A stretch of 50,574 nucleotides of DNA from Gammaproteobacteria bacterium UBA3067 (GCA_002366835.1 DFBZ01000020.1:1-50574), one strand, 5' to 3'; shown: positions 7,793-17,321, numbered from the stretch's first letter. Notes: generated by a model from the sequence alone, not told the origin. Numbers and translations are program-made.

Positions 7793-8659
7793 CTATTGCC
7801 GATAGCTTGAAAAGTTATTGGCAACAACCTGAGAGTCCGAACGATAAGGATTTATATCAATCCCCCCTCGTCGCGTATAGCGAGCGAAAACGAATAAGTG
7901 AAGAGGATCACAACGCTGCTTGATATCCATAAAGATCTGCTCAACACACTGCTCATGAAAGCCATCATGGTTGCGATAAGAGATAATGTATTTCAGCAGG
8001 CTCTGATGGTTTATTTTATTGCCGGTATATTCTACAACTACCGTTGCCCAATCTGGCTGCCGCGTAACGGGGCAATTTGAACGCAACAAATGGCTATGCA
8101 ATACCTCTGATACGTGGCTGTTTATTATCTCCGGTTGCAACAATTGCGCATCAACCGAGTACACGCCTGTTTCAATTTCGTATTTATCAATACACACACC
8201 CGGTGTTTTCGTTCTCGTAAAAGTTGTAAGACTTTCCTCGGGCATAATAATACGCACCATTACCGAGGATCTCACCAATACGGACAAATCCATCTCGATA
8301 GTTTGCCCAACCTCGTGACGACTCTTAAATGGCGTATGACAGAAGGAGTTAAGGTAAAGCTTCAGGCTTTTGGACTCCACCATAAACGGAGAGTCAGCCA
8401 GTATTTTTATTTCAGCAATAGCAACAACGGGCTTGCCAGAAGGCTCAAGCCAAGACAGTTCGTAGGCATTCCATACATCAATGCCCTTGAATGGAAGGTC
8501 ATTACCAACAATGCCCAGGGATTCTCGCCCCTCACTCCGAGGGATTCCATATAATAAGGACGGTTTGTAGGTATCGATATATTCTGTTGGCTTCCCAAGA
8601 GGAAGTTTATCTTTAGAGTGCACCCAATGATCCCATTTATTTAATTCATATCTGGGCAC
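7793..8659 (-). CDS. queF: NADPH-dependent 7-cyano-7-deazaguanine reductase
   Basis: Reduces preQ0 to preQ1 in queuosine tRNA-modification synthesis. The 288-residue length is the long (two-fold, YqcD-type) QueF form. Seen motifs: LGKPTEYIDTYKPSLL near the N-terminus, WNAYELSWL and ESKSLKLYLNSF (QueF signature), SNCPVTRQPDWA with the nucleophilic Cys, HEQCVEQIF, and the C-terminal ARYTRRGGIDINPYRS. The only possible in-frame start is GTG 8659; an in-frame TGA lies a few codons upstream. That start and the codons just after it lie inside the terminal repeat of a MITE (8651-8796), so the native start region and promoter seem to have been replaced or displaced. Confidence 0.94.
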   Translation of the reverse strand: MPRYELNKWDHWVHSKDKLPLGKPTEYIDTYKPSLLYGIPRSEGRESLGIVGNDLPFKGIDVWNAYELSWLEPSGKPVVAIAEIKILADSPFMVESKSLKLYLNSFCHTPFKSRHEVGQTIEMDLSVLVRSSVMVRIIMPEESLTTFTRTKTPGVCIDKYEIETGVYSVDAQLLQPEIINSHVSEVLHSHLLRSNCPVTRQPDWATVVVEYTGNKINHQSLLKYIISYRNHDGFHEQCVEQIFMDIKQRCDPLHLFVFARYTRRGGIDINPYRSDSQVVANNFSSYRQ

Positions 8660-8796
8660 CTCTAAAAATTGCCTTTTTACCCGATAGCGGCGTCAGCTCC
8701 GTACTCAACTCCTCATGTACCCCTTGTACACTGCGGGTTTCCGTGCGGTGCTTCCTTGCTCTCGAATAAAAATTCTAATTTTTAGAGATACCCATC
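8651..8796. mobile_element. MITE type A, copy 1 (146 bp)
   Basis: Matches 46405-46550 in inverted orientation over the same 146-bp length. Ends are imperfect inverted repeats of the form ATCTCTAAAAATT/AATTTTTAGAGAT, extended to GATGGGTATC at the better preserved end (8777-8796). Interior segments shared with copy 2 include TTGCCTTTTTACCCGATA and CTTCCTTGCTCTCGAATAAA. No transposase is encoded. The degenerate end overlaps the queF start. I could not define a target duplication. Confidence 0.85.
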
Positions 8797-8878
8797 AGTA
8801 TATCATTCTAGCAGTTGATGTCTGTTAAACCGTGACAAACTGACAATTCCTATAGCCCCGAATGGATGGACAGCTCAA

Positions 8879-9652
8879 CTACTGACGAATACCGACACCA
8901 CGGTGCAGCAACCATAAAGAAACTACTGTAAATGCGGCCACAAAAAAAATGATCATGGCAATAGAAAAATACACATCTACATCAGACACACCCAGAATCC
9001 CATAACGAAAGGCATTCACCATATACACAATCGGATTCGCCATCGACACCATACGCCAGAAATCGGGCAATAAGTCCAAGGAGTAAAAAACGCCTCCAAG
9101 ATAAGTAAGCGGGGTTAATATAAATGTTGGAATAATAGCTATATCATCAAACTTATTAGCAAAGATTGCGTTAATAAAACCAGCAAGCGCAAACAATAAG
9201 GCGGTTAAAATGATCACCAGAATGGTGACAAATAGATTTTCAACATGAAGTTTCGTGAAAAATAACGACAACAAAGAAACAAGAATACCCACCAAGATGC
9301 CACGCACCGCCCCCCCAATAACAAAACCAAACAGAATAACCCAACTTGGCATGGGGGAAACCAAAATTTCTTCAACGCAATGCTGGAATTTATGGCTATA
9401 AAAAGAGGAAGCCACATTCGAATACGAATTGGTAATAACCGCCATCATAATCAAACCGGGAACCACATATTGCATATAGTCGTAACCACCCATTTCACCG
9501 ATTCGACTACCTATTAAGCTGCCAAATATAACGAAATAAAGTGTCATCGTAATAGCTGGGGGAAGAAGTGTCTGCACCCAGATGCGCATAAAGCGTCGAA
9601 TTTCTTTACGCACTAAAGTAAACAGTGCTACGGCGGTTTCGGTGTTATTCAT
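8879..9652 (-). CDS. ABC-2 type exporter permease (YadH-like)
   Basis: This 257-residue integral membrane protein has the six hydrophobic segments of ABC-2 permeases and the family signature region (GLIMMAVITNSYSNVASSFY; FILTPLTYLGGVFYSLDLLP; MANPIVYMVNAFRYGILG). These strings are close to E. coli YadH, whose substrate is unknown. The stop of the ATPase gene is 33 bp upstream, so the two form an operon with the ATPase first. The gene is preceded by an AT-rich gap but no separate promoter was seen. Confidence 0.9.
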   Translation of the reverse strand: MNNTETAVALFTLVRKEIRRFMRIWVQTLLPPAITMTLYFVIFGSLIGSRIGEMGGYDYMQYVVPGLIMMAVITNSYSNVASSFYSHKFQHCVEEILVSPMPSWVILFGFVIGGAVRGILVGILVSLLSLFFTKLHVENLFVTILVIILTALLFALAGFINAIFANKFDDIAIIPTFILTPLTYLGGVFYSLDLLPDFWRMVSMANPIVYMVNAFRYGILGVSDVDVYFSIAMIIFFVAAFTVVSLWLLHRGVGIRQ

Positions 9653-9685
9653 AAGATTTTTTCGATGTAATTAGAACAGCGTTAC

Positions 9686-10609
9686 TCAGAGTTGCCCTTG
9701 CTTATTAACCAGACGAATAAATAATTCCTCTAGGCGATTTGCTTTATTTCTTAAGCTTGTGACTTTAATTCCTTGGGCAGTAAGTAATTCAAATAACTTA
9801 TTCACGCCACCTTCTTTATCCACATCCACATTTAGGGTGTAATCATTCACTCTTATGCACTCGTAACCATCCAGCCTGGGGGCTGTAGGAAGTGCTTGCT
9901 CCAAATCAAGCACCAGAGTTTCTACATTGAGTTGTTTTAACAATGAAGACATCGAGCTATTGCGGACAATGACCCCCTCATCAATAATCGCGATGTTTCT
10001 ACAAAGGCTCTCAGCTTCTTCAAGATAATGCGTGGTGAGGATGATCGTTGTACCTTGCTGATTTAGCTCCTCCAAAAATGTCCACATGGTACGCCGCAGC
10101 TCAATATCAACGCCAGCCGTAGGTTCATCAAGAATAAGAAGTTTGGGGTCATGAATCAGTGCGCGGGCAATCATTAAACGCCGCTTCATCCCGCCTGACA
10201 GCATCCTCGATGGACTATCTCGTTTATCCCAGAGCCCCAAAGCGCGCAGATATTTCTCTGTATTCTCTTTCGCTTTACCGGCAGGAATGCCGTAGTACCC
10301 CGCTTGCGTAATCAGGACATTATATACTGTCTCAAACTGATTAAAGTTGAACTCTTGGGGTACCAAACCAAGCTCTTTCTTGGCCTTTGATATTGACGCA
10401 TCAATATCATGACCAAAAATTTCCACCTTGCCTTCTGATTTGTTTACCAATGAGCTAACAATACCTATGGTGGTTGACTTGCCCGCACCATTTGGGCCCA
10501 GCAACGCAAAAAAGTCACCCTGCTCTACGTCAAAGCTGATGCCTTTTAGCGCCTCAACGCCTCCTTTATAACGCTTTTTAAGATTCTTTACAGATAATGC
10601 GAGTGTCAT
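9686..10609 (-). CDS. ABC exporter ATP-binding protein (YadG-like)
   Basis: The 307-residue cytoplasmic ATPase pairs with the YadH-like permease downstream. Walker A is GPNGAGKST (about residues 38-46), the signature is MLSGGMKRRL, Walker B is LLILDEPTAGVD, and the switch histidine is in TTHYLEEAE. After about residue 220 there is a C-terminal extension common in YadG/CcmA-type ATPases. Substrate unknown; related pairs export lipids, polysaccharides or drugs. Confidence 0.93.
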   Translation of the reverse strand: MTLALSVKNLKKRYKGGVEALKGISFDVEQGDFFALLGPNGAGKSTTIGIVSSLVNKSEGKVEIFGHDIDASISKAKKELGLVPQEFNFNQFETVYNVLITQAGYYGIPAGKAKENTEKYLRALGLWDKRDSPSRMLSGGMKRRLMIARALIHDPKLLILDEPTAGVDIELRRTMWTFLEELNQQGTTIILTTHYLEEAESLCRNIAIIDEGVIVRNSSMSSLLKQLNVETLVLDLEQALPTAPRLDGYECIRVNDYTLNVDVDKEGGVNKLFELLTAQGIKVTSLRNKANRLEELFIRLVNKQGQL

Positions 10610-10651
10610 AAACGGCTATATTTCCTAATCATTCAAAGTGAGCCCAGAAAT

Positions 10652-11302
10652 TTAAAGCGCTTTATTGGCGTACTGTCCGCGCCATATCCAATGCACCTCG
10701 TCATCCTCGAACCACAAAAAAGCGCCTTCCATCATCCATGGCCAGTGTTCTTCTGTGACCGAATCTTCACCAAAGAGATGGTAAATAAAGGTTGCCAGCA
10801 CCGTATCGTGAGTAACGAACAAACTAAGCTGACCTGGAGAGCCAATGTTTTCACGCATCAGACGCAGTAAACGAGCAGTGCCTTCGGCCGCACTAATCGT
10901 CCCTTCAATGGCTTCGCTTATATGCTTGTTGAGAAAACCCAAGGGGCCTTCTGATAAAAAAACCGGGCCGGCCTTGGAAATATCCTGAACAAAACAGCCG
11001 GGTTCCGTCAGCATCATATCCGTCTCGATATTTGCCCCATGCTCCGCACCATCAAGCATATGGCTGGCTGTATCAATACACCGCGCTACAGGGCTGGAAA
11101 CTATACGATGGAGCGGCCGCTTTAATGCTTTGCCCCAGCAACGAGCCAGTGCAACACCCTCGTCGGTCAAAGGCAGTTTATAACTCACCAGCACACCCTC
11201 CGAGGGCTCACGAATCGAGTGGCGGGTAAGAAGAAAGACGTGCTTGTCATCCGGCAGTTTTTCCAGCATTGCCACTTGTTCCGGGTGCAGGTTATCTAAC
11301 AT
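10652..11302 (-). CDS. Histidine phosphatase family protein
   Basis: The phosphoglycerate-mutase-like fold is shown by the catalytic LLTRHSIREP motif (phosphorylated His after Arg), the second Arg segment IVSSPVARCIDTA, and a late FVTHDTVLA histidine. The chosen ATG 11302 has GGAAG 7 nt upstream and gives 216 residues. A TTG at 11338 with AAAGGG upstream would add 12 residues. The substrate cannot be told from sequence. It is next to the ABC exporter but in a separate-looking unit, and is divergent from a small hypothetical gene. Confidence 0.82.
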   Translation of the reverse strand: MLDNLHPEQVAMLEKLPDDKHVFLLTRHSIREPSEGVLVSYKLPLTDEGVALARCWGKALKRPLHRIVSSPVARCIDTASHMLDGAEHGANIETDMMLTEPGCFVQDISKAGPVFLSEGPLGFLNKHISEAIEGTISAAEGTARLLRLMRENIGSPGQLSLFVTHDTVLATFIYHLFGEDSVTEEHWPWMMEGAFLWFEDDEVHWIWRGQYANKAL

Positions 11303-11471
11303 TTTTGTCTTCCAACTTTCTGGTGACGGGGATAACAATGCCCTTTACTTAACGAGAACGTTTAAACATACCACAGTTTAATCAAAACCGGCGCTTAGCT
11401 GCTATCATCAATAGAAATAAAGGGGCGAATCTTGTCAGCACCCCTCCTAAGCCAATCCTGATGTTTTTATT

Positions 11472-11927
11472 ATGCTCGACATACATATTGACGATTTTTG
11501 CAAAGATAGTGCCGTGACACTCAAGCTACTCTACGATGCATTCCCCTGTAATTCAGACCTACTGGTAGAGCAAATAATCGGCCCAGATGAGCTGGATGAC
11601 TTTGGCTTACATAGCCGAAGGCACCAAGCGTGCCTAGCAGCAATGCTTTGGCTGGCAGATGAAGGCCTAATTCGTTTTGGGGGACTGATTCAACAGGAGG
11701 GTATTGATCAGGCCATTCTCACTAATGCCGCCTTTTCATTATTGAGCTCCACCAGTCGACTTGACCTTCGGGAAACCGAAACAGCGGCAATTGTTCCACC
11801 CGCCTCACAAGATCACGGCATTCATTTTGTCAGCCAAATTGACCACCTTATTCCCACCCGATCTTCACAAAAACTTCGTACCTTGATGCTGCACTTTTTC
11901 AGTAAACATGCAGAGTCTCAAACATAG
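11472..11927 (+). CDS. Conserved-looking hypothetical protein
   Basis: A 151-residue soluble acidic protein that I do not recognise. The segment RRHQACLAAMLWLADEGLIR (about residues 49-68) looks like the recognition part of a winged-helix domain: a helix rich in Ala/Leu followed by G-L-I-R-F and an IQQEGIDQAILT strand-helix. That suggests, without proof, a nucleic-acid-binding or regulatory role. It overlaps the end of the convergent RlmI-type gene by 10 bp (11918-11927). Confidence 0.65.
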   Translation: MLDIHIDDFCKDSAVTLKLLYDAFPCNSDLLVEQIIGPDELDDFGLHSRRHQACLAAMLWLADEGLIRFGGLIQQEGIDQAILTNAAFSLLSSTSRLDLRETETAAIVPPASQDHGIHFVSQIDHLIPTRSSQKLRTLMLHFFSKHAESQT

Positions 11928-12934
11928 TTGCGCAAGCGGTAGTGAAGTAGTTTTAAGCCTGAATCAGGGTTTTTCTCCTCAAAACCCTGAGTGGCAGGTA
12001 ATCGCCCTAATAGCTTGGCATTCGGACAAAGCCTTGAAAAGTTGGCCTCCAGAAACTCAGCACTGAGGTGCGGCGCGTTCAGGCATGCGAGAATATCTCC
12101 CCCTTCTACCACGAACTCTTCAAGCCGACGGATTATTTTTGGGTAATCCCTTTCTGCATCAAAACTGCCCTTCTGGCGTGAAGGGGGATCGATCACCACC
12201 ACGTCATAGGGGCCCAGACGCTTTATTCTTCCCCAGGAGCTTAAAATATCAAGTTTAAGGTATTTCACCGCATCACTTTGAAGACCATTACGAATATGAT
12301 TTTTCCGCCCGACCGAAAGAGACGGACTACTTAAATCAATGTTCACAACGCTATCAGCCCCACCCGCCAGGGCCGATACAGAAAAGCTGCAGGTGTAGGA
12401 AAAAAGATTAAGCACGTGTTTTCCAGCAGCGCGCTCGCGTATCCAGTCACGGCCGCTGGCCATATCCAGAAAAAAGCCATGATTACGGTTGGCTTGCAAA
12501 TTCAGCACATACTCCAGCCCAGACTCCCGCGCACAATATTCACGCTGCTCCTCAGCACCAGAGTCTTTTACCTTGTCCGAGCGCCACAGTGATTTTACCG
12601 GCCCCTCCTTAATAAAACGTTGCTGGACATAAATTGTGTCAAGGGTCCCCTTAGAGCCCAGGTCGTAAAGGCTACTCTCACCCTGCTCTAACATCTCAAG
12701 CAGACTCAACAACCATTGCTCACCAGGATCACGGTACAAAGTTATTAAAAGTACCGGTTGGAAGAAGTCGATATTAATGAATTCCAATCCAGCGTAGCGA
12801 CCACCACGACCATAAAAAAGGCGACGGCTGTCATAGCTTTCTTTTCTAGCCTCCTGCAACAAGTCTTCCAGGTTGGGCTTAAGGTGCTCATAAAGCACAG
12901 AGGGTAAAGGTGGAAAATCAAGGTTTGTCGTCAT
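11918..12934 (-). CDS. Class I SAM-dependent methyltransferase, RlmI/RlmK-like
   Basis: 338 residues. The C-terminal half has the RlmI-type Rossmann fold: VLNLFSYTCSFSVSALAGGA (SAM loop, about residues 174-193), VVNIDLSSPSL, and the catalytic region VVIDPPSRQKGSF. Before it is the FLDMASGRDWIRERAAGK segment typical of 23S rRNA m5C/m2G methyltransferases. The N-terminal PUA domain of true RlmI is not evident. A likely role is rRNA or tRNA methylation. Start is ATG 12934, divergent from lexA. Confidence 0.85.
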   Translation of the reverse strand: MTTNLDFPPLPSVLYEHLKPNLEDLLQEARKESYDSRRLFYGRGGRYAGLEFINIDFFQPVLLITLYRDPGEQWLLSLLEMLEQGESSLYDLGSKGTLDTIYVQQRFIKEGPVKSLWRSDKVKDSGAEEQREYCARESGLEYVLNLQANRNHGFFLDMASGRDWIRERAAGKHVLNLFSYTCSFSVSALAGGADSVVNIDLSSPSLSVGRKNHIRNGLQSDAVKYLKLDILSSWGRIKRLGPYDVVVIDPPSRQKGSFDAERDYPKIIRRLEEFVVEGGDILACLNAPHLSAEFLEANFSRLCPNAKLLGRLPATQGFEEKNPDSGLKLLHYRLRNYV

Positions 12935-13084
12935 AGATGGCTTACTTGAATGGGGAACTGGGGTCGCTAAGGGTACTTAAAATAGCTGTGTTCTGGCAAA
13001 TAGAGCCAAATGACGAAGGTAGCCAGTAATCTTTTCTAGCAACCGGGCACACCATACAAACGTACAGCACTGCATAAAATAACA

Positions 13085-13100
13085 CTGTACATCTATACAG
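13085..13100. promoter_or_regulatory. LexA (SOS) box
   Basis: CTGTACATCTATACAG fits the gammaproteobacterial CTGT-N8-ACAG operator exactly. It lies 57 bp before the lexA start, as expected for autoregulation. A weaker second site (CCAT-N8-ACAG) is at 13052-13067. The divergent methyltransferase gene begins about 150 bp away and could share the control. Confidence 0.9.
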
Positions 13101-13156
13101 AGCAGCACTAGAATGCTGTGCATCTTTGATACGCCTGCCAAACTGGAGAAATCACC

Positions 13157-13753
13157 ATGTTGAAGCCGCTTACCGACCGACAAAATGATGTACTGGAATT
13201 CATCAAGGATTTCAGCTTTGAAAACGGCATTTCTCCCACCCGCAGCGAAATCGCAATCGGCATGGGCTTTCGTTCTAAAACAGCGGCAGTTGACCACCTT
13301 AAAGCGCTTGAACGCAAGGGTTACATCCACCTCCATAGCGAAACCTCCCGCGGCATACAGATTCTGCAAAATACCGATGAACTACCGATTATTGGCCATG
13401 TTGCTGCCGGCAGCCCCATTGAAGCCATTGAGAATATCGATACAACGGTGCCCGTTCCCGCTGGCTTGTTTAGTACGCGCCCTACATACCTGCTTCGGGT
13501 GCGCGGCGACAGCATGATAGATGCGGGAATCTTGGATGGCGACCTTATTGCCGTTCAGAAAACCGATAGCGCCAAATCAGGGCAGATTGTAGTGGCCAGG
13601 GTGAATGACGAAGTCACCATCAAACGACTGGAAATCAAGCGAAATCGCCCCATACTGGTTCCAGAAAATAAAAACTACAACCCTATCCTGGTAGTGCCGG
13701 GTGAGCTGGTCATTGAAGGGATATTCATCGGCCTGATTCGGGATACAGCTTAG
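13157..13753 (+). CDS. lexA: LexA repressor
   Basis: SOS-response repressor and self-cleaving serine protease. The 198-residue protein has an N-terminal winged helix (SPTRSEIAIGMGFRSKTAAV, about residues 23-42), the Ala-Gly cleavage site in HVAAGSPIEA, catalytic Ser in VRGDSMIDAGI and catalytic Lys in DEVTIKRLEI. Its SOS box is 57 bp upstream and GGAG precedes the ATG. No sulA or recA neighbour is present in the window. Confidence 0.97.
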   Translation: MLKPLTDRQNDVLEFIKDFSFENGISPTRSEIAIGMGFRSKTAAVDHLKALERKGYIHLHSETSRGIQILQNTDELPIIGHVAAGSPIEAIENIDTTVPVPAGLFSTRPTYLLRVRGDSMIDAGILDGDLIAVQKTDSAKSGQIVVARVNDEVTIKRLEIKRNRPILVPENKNYNPILVVPGELVIEGIFIGLIRDTA

Positions 13754-14050
13754 CGAAGCCCCTATGCCTCAAGAGCATACACCCTTTGCAGTAGAGCCTA
13801 AATCAAACCATTGGTAAGGATGCGTCACACGCGAGCACGCGATTTTCGAACAACCTCCCCCTTCAACACAAGACAAGCCCAAAAAACTCCCTGAAACCGA
13901 CGAAATAGGGTAAAGTAGGCGGCTTGATCAATATCCCCAAAGTGACATTTCAGACCTAAGCATCTGAGACAGGTCTTCAAGCTATTATTAGCTGATTCCA
14001 ACATTTTAATTTCTTCTTCCTTTTACTGTACTTAACACGAGGCGACACGC

Positions 14051-15478
14051 TTGTTTACCGATTTCCCCCTGGATCGCCGTATCAACAAAGCCATTGAAGA
14101 GCTTGGTTACGAAACCCCCACCCCAGTCCAAACTGCCACCATTCCTTTGGCGCTGGATAACAAAGATTTAAAAGTCAGTGCTGAAACGGGCAGTGGTAAA
14201 ACCGCCGCTTATTTGATTCCTGCCATCCAGCGTTTTCTTGTTAAGGATGCCACCGATACCGGAACGCGGGCTTTAGTTGTGGTACCTACGCGAGAGCTTG
14301 CTAGGCAAGTTTACAAAACCTACCAACAGCTTACGCGCTTTACCCAGCTAAAAGCTGTTGTGATCATGGGTGGAGAAGATTACAAATATCAAAGCGCCCT
14401 ATTACGCAAGAACCCAGAGCTCATAGTGGCTACGCCCGGACGCCTTGTCGAGCACATTGAAAAGGGCAATACAGATTTAAAAGACCTTGAGGTCCTTATT
14501 ATTGATGAAGCTGACCGTATGTTGGAACTGGGTTTCAGCGAGGATGTCAGCATCATTGCCGAGCAGTGCAATAAAGACCGGCAGACCCTGTTTTTTTCTG
14601 CGACCTTAAAACCGCAAGCGCTGTCCAGCCTCGCGGACACCTTACTCGACACACCTGAAACCCTGCTTCTTAATACCCGACGCGAACAACAACTTCATAT
14701 TCGCCAGCAACATATCCTGGCCGACGACAAAAAGCACAAACAAAATATTGTTGACCGACTTCTGCATGAAGACAGCTTTAAGAAATGCCTGATATTCACC
14801 AACACAAAAGTCGAAACAGACCAGCTCAGCGCCTTTCTGCGTTATAAAAAACACCATGTAGTGGCACTACATGGTGACATGGATCAGGCCGACAGAAGAG
14901 TAGCCATGAATCAATTCCGCTCCGGTAATGCCCTTATTATGGTTGCAACCGATGTCGCCTCACGAGGCTTGGACATTGAAGGTGTGGATCTTGTTATCAA
15001 CGTTGATATGGCGCGCACCGTTGACGACCATATTCACCGCATTGGTAGAACCGGCCGTGCAGGAGAAGAAGGCACTGCCATCTCTTTGGTGGGCGCAAAT
15101 GACTGGGCGCGTTATACCAATGTAGAGCAACGTACCAAACAAATACTCAGCCGCCGCAGCCTTAAGGGGCTAGAAGCCACTTTTACAGGCATCAAGAAAA
15201 AGAAAAAAACCACCAGCCCAACAAAAAAGCGCGCCGAAAGAAAAACCGACGTAAAGGCCAAGCAGCGCCATAGGAACAAAAAAAATATCGGCAAACCGAA
15301 TAGGCCCGCACGAAAACCTGATCAAGAAAACCCTGAAATACAGGAGCCCTCAACAGAAACAGCCAGTGAGCGCGTAATCAAAAGCATGCCACAACAAGGC
15401 GGCTTCTCCCCCCTAAAAAGGAAAAAGAAAGCCGACCAAGCTGCACCTGATGCGAACACAGAGTCAAACACCGACTAA
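14051..15478 (+). CDS. DEAD-box ATP-dependent RNA helicase
   Basis: 475 residues, with all helicase motifs: the Q motif TPTPVQ, Walker A AETGSGKT (about 44-51), PTRELARQ, TPGRL, IIDEADRML, SAT, and HRIGRTGRAG. From about residue 380 a Lys/Arg-rich low-complexity tail (runs such as KKKKKTTSPTKKRAERK) probably binds RNA. It is SrmB/RhlE-like, with a role in ribosome assembly or RNA decay. The start is TTG with CGAGGCGA upstream; no ATG fits before the Q motif. The DASS transporter starts 2 bp after its stop, so the two are likely co-transcribed. Confidence 0.92.
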   Translation: MFTDFPLDRRINKAIEELGYETPTPVQTATIPLALDNKDLKVSAETGSGKTAAYLIPAIQRFLVKDATDTGTRALVVVPTRELARQVYKTYQQLTRFTQLKAVVIMGGEDYKYQSALLRKNPELIVATPGRLVEHIEKGNTDLKDLEVLIIDEADRMLELGFSEDVSIIAEQCNKDRQTLFFSATLKPQALSSLADTLLDTPETLLLNTRREQQLHIRQQHILADDKKHKQNIVDRLLHEDSFKKCLIFTNTKVETDQLSAFLRYKKHHVVALHGDMDQADRRVAMNQFRSGNALIMVATDVASRGLDIEGVDLVINVDMARTVDDHIHRIGRTGRAGEEGTAISLVGANDWARYTNVEQRTKQILSRRSLKGLEATFTGIKKKKKTTSPTKKRAERKTDVKAKQRHRNKKNIGKPNRPARKPDQENPEIQEPSTETASERVIKSMPQQGGFSPLKRKKKADQAAPDANTESNTD

Positions 15479-15480
15479 AC

Positions 15481-17022
15481 ATGCAAAGCAAACAAGCGCC
15501 CAATAACAACACCCGTCTCCCCATCGGAATCTGGCTTGGGCCGCTTAGCTTCTTTATTACGCTATTACTGCCAATATTTCCCGATGCCCCCACCCAGCAC
15601 ATGGCTGCCATTGCGCTATGGATGGTGATCTGGTGGATCACAGAAGCCCTACCCCTTGCCGCAACCGCCCTGCTACCCGTGATTTTATTTCCGCTTATGG
15701 GGATTACTAAGGGAAAAGACATCACCGCTGTTTATATGAATTCCACCATCTTTCTTTTTCTGGGTGGCTTTATTCTGGCACTTGCGATGGAACGATGGAA
15801 CTTGCATCAGCGCATTGCCTTAAAGGTGATACGGCTATTTAGAGGCAGCCCGGCTTTAATGATTTTAGGTTTTATGCTCACCAGCGCAGGCCTTTCCATG
15901 TGGATTTCCAATACGGCCACCGCCACCATGTTATTGCCCATTGGTCTGGCCGTTTTCAAGCAACTCGAAACCCAACTCAACGCAGAACAAAAACAGGCAC
16001 TCATTACCGCCCTGATGCTTGCCATTGCTTATTCATGCTCTATCGGCGGAGTAAGCACATTGATCGGAACACCTCCGAACATGGCCTTACAACGAATTTT
16101 TGCGATTTCTTTTCCCGATGCACCAGAAATTGCCTTCGGACAATGGCTGATATTTATTTTGCCCATGAGCTTCACTTTATTGTTACTCGCTTGGCAGCTT
16201 ATTGTTTTTCGTTATATTCGCAAACGGGTGCCCGCCATCTCTTATGACTTTGATGACGCAAACGCAAAGGAACTGCCGCTCTCGTATGAAGAGAAAGTGG
16301 TGGGCTGTGTTTTTAGTCTTACAGCATTAGCTTGGGTGTTCCGAAAAGACCTGATTATTGGCAGTTTTTCTCTACCGGGCTGGTCGCGGCTTTTGCCTCA
16401 TCCCTCGTATATTGACGATGGAACTATCGCTATTGCTGCGGCGGTTATTCTTTTTCTTATTCCCACCCGCAACCGGGAAAATTATCAGAGCATCATTGAT
16501 GTATCAATTATTCCGAAATTACCCTGGCACATTATTCTACTATTTGGTGGCGGCTTTGCCTTGGCAACGGGTTTTGCAGAAAGTGGCTTATCGGGTTTTA
16601 TCGGTCAGCAGTTTCTGGGCTTAAAAGATGTACCGCCACAGTTATTGATTGGCATACTCACTCTCAGCGTCGTATTTCTTACCGAAGTCACATCTAACAC
16701 CGCCACCGCAGAAATGTTATTGCCTTTAGTAGCATCCATTGCAAGTGTCATCCACCTTCACCCCTTGCTTCTTATGCTGCCAGTGGCTATAGCCGCCTCC
16801 ATGGCATTTATGATGCCCGTGGCAACACCGCCCAATGCCATTGTATTTGGCTCGGGGCACTTAAAAATTAAAGAGATGGTAAAAACGGGGCTGATTCTTA
16901 ATTTAATTGCCATCGCACTGATCACGATAACGGTATATTTTCTAGCGCCCCTGATGTTTGATATCGATCTGGAAAAGATGCCTGAGTGGGCTCAGGAAAA
17001 GACCAGCATAACAGAACAATAG
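15481..17022 (+). CDS. DASS/SLC13-family anion:sodium symporter
   Basis: This 513-residue inner-membrane protein has 11-12 hydrophobic segments and the two internal repeat signatures of the family: WISNTATATMLLPIG (about 140-154) and EVTSNTATAEMLLPLV (about 402-417). The paired SNT motifs bind Na+ and the carboxylate. The N-terminal ALPLAATALLPVILFPLMGI is also typical. Substrates in the family are dicarboxylates such as succinate or malate, citrate, or sulfate; the sequence does not decide. It directly follows the helicase gene. Confidence 0.92.
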   Translation: MQSKQAPNNNTRLPIGIWLGPLSFFITLLLPIFPDAPTQHMAAIALWMVIWWITEALPLAATALLPVILFPLMGITKGKDITAVYMNSTIFLFLGGFILALAMERWNLHQRIALKVIRLFRGSPALMILGFMLTSAGLSMWISNTATATMLLPIGLAVFKQLETQLNAEQKQALITALMLAIAYSCSIGGVSTLIGTPPNMALQRIFAISFPDAPEIAFGQWLIFILPMSFTLLLLAWQLIVFRYIRKRVPAISYDFDDANAKELPLSYEEKVVGCVFSLTALAWVFRKDLIIGSFSLPGWSRLLPHPSYIDDGTIAIAAAVILFLIPTRNRENYQSIIDVSIIPKLPWHIILLFGGGFALATGFAESGLSGFIGQQFLGLKDVPPQLLIGILTLSVVFLTEVTSNTATAEMLLPLVASIASVIHLHPLLLMLPVAIAASMAFMMPVATPPNAIVFGSGHLKIKEMVKTGLILNLIAIALITITVYFLAPLMFDIDLEKMPEWAQEKTSITEQ

Positions 17023-17089
17023 AAATGCCTTAATTTGAACAAGACGCCTTTCAATTGCCATTGTTATGTTTCTCCCTACCGACTAAAAT

Positions 17090-17115
17090 GTGTATTGATG
17101 AGCATCATAATACAC
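17090..17115. promoter_or_regulatory. Palindromic operator upstream of vapBC
   Basis: Half-sites GTGTATTGATG (17090-17100) and its near mirror CATCATAATACAC (17103-17115) form an inverted repeat that ends 11 bp before the vapB start. TA operons of this class are repressed by VapB/VapBC at such palindromes, so this is the expected operator. Confidence 0.7.
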
Positions 17116-17126
17116 AACGGTGAAGC

Positions 17127-17321
17127 ATGAGAACTAATATTGTAATTGATGACAAATTAATGAGCGATGCATTGAAAACCACGGGGTTTAGGACAAAAAA
17201 AGAAGCGGTAGAAGAAGGCCTCAAACTATTGATTCAAAAGAATAAACAGCAATCAATTCGCAAACTTAGAGGCAAGCTAAAGTGGGAAGGAGACCTCAAT
17301 GAAATGAGGGGCGGCGAGTGA
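17127..17321 (+). CDS. vapB: VapB-type antitoxin
   Basis: 64-residue antitoxin. The N-terminus MRTNIVIDDKLMSDALKTTG is the ribbon-helix-helix DNA-binding segment of the VapB family 'MRTNI-I-DD-L' type, followed by TKKEAVEEGLKLLIQ. The C-terminal part (KLRGKLKWEGDLNEMRG) is the toxin-neutralising tail. The stop overlaps the toxin start (GTGA). A palindromic operator lies just upstream. Confidence 0.92.
   Translation: MRTNIVIDDKLMSDALKTTGFRTKKEAVEEGLKLLIQKNKQQSIRKLRGKLKWEGDLNEMRGGE

Noticed and set aside
13160..13360. Minus-strand frames over lexA
   Set aside because: Shadows of lexA.
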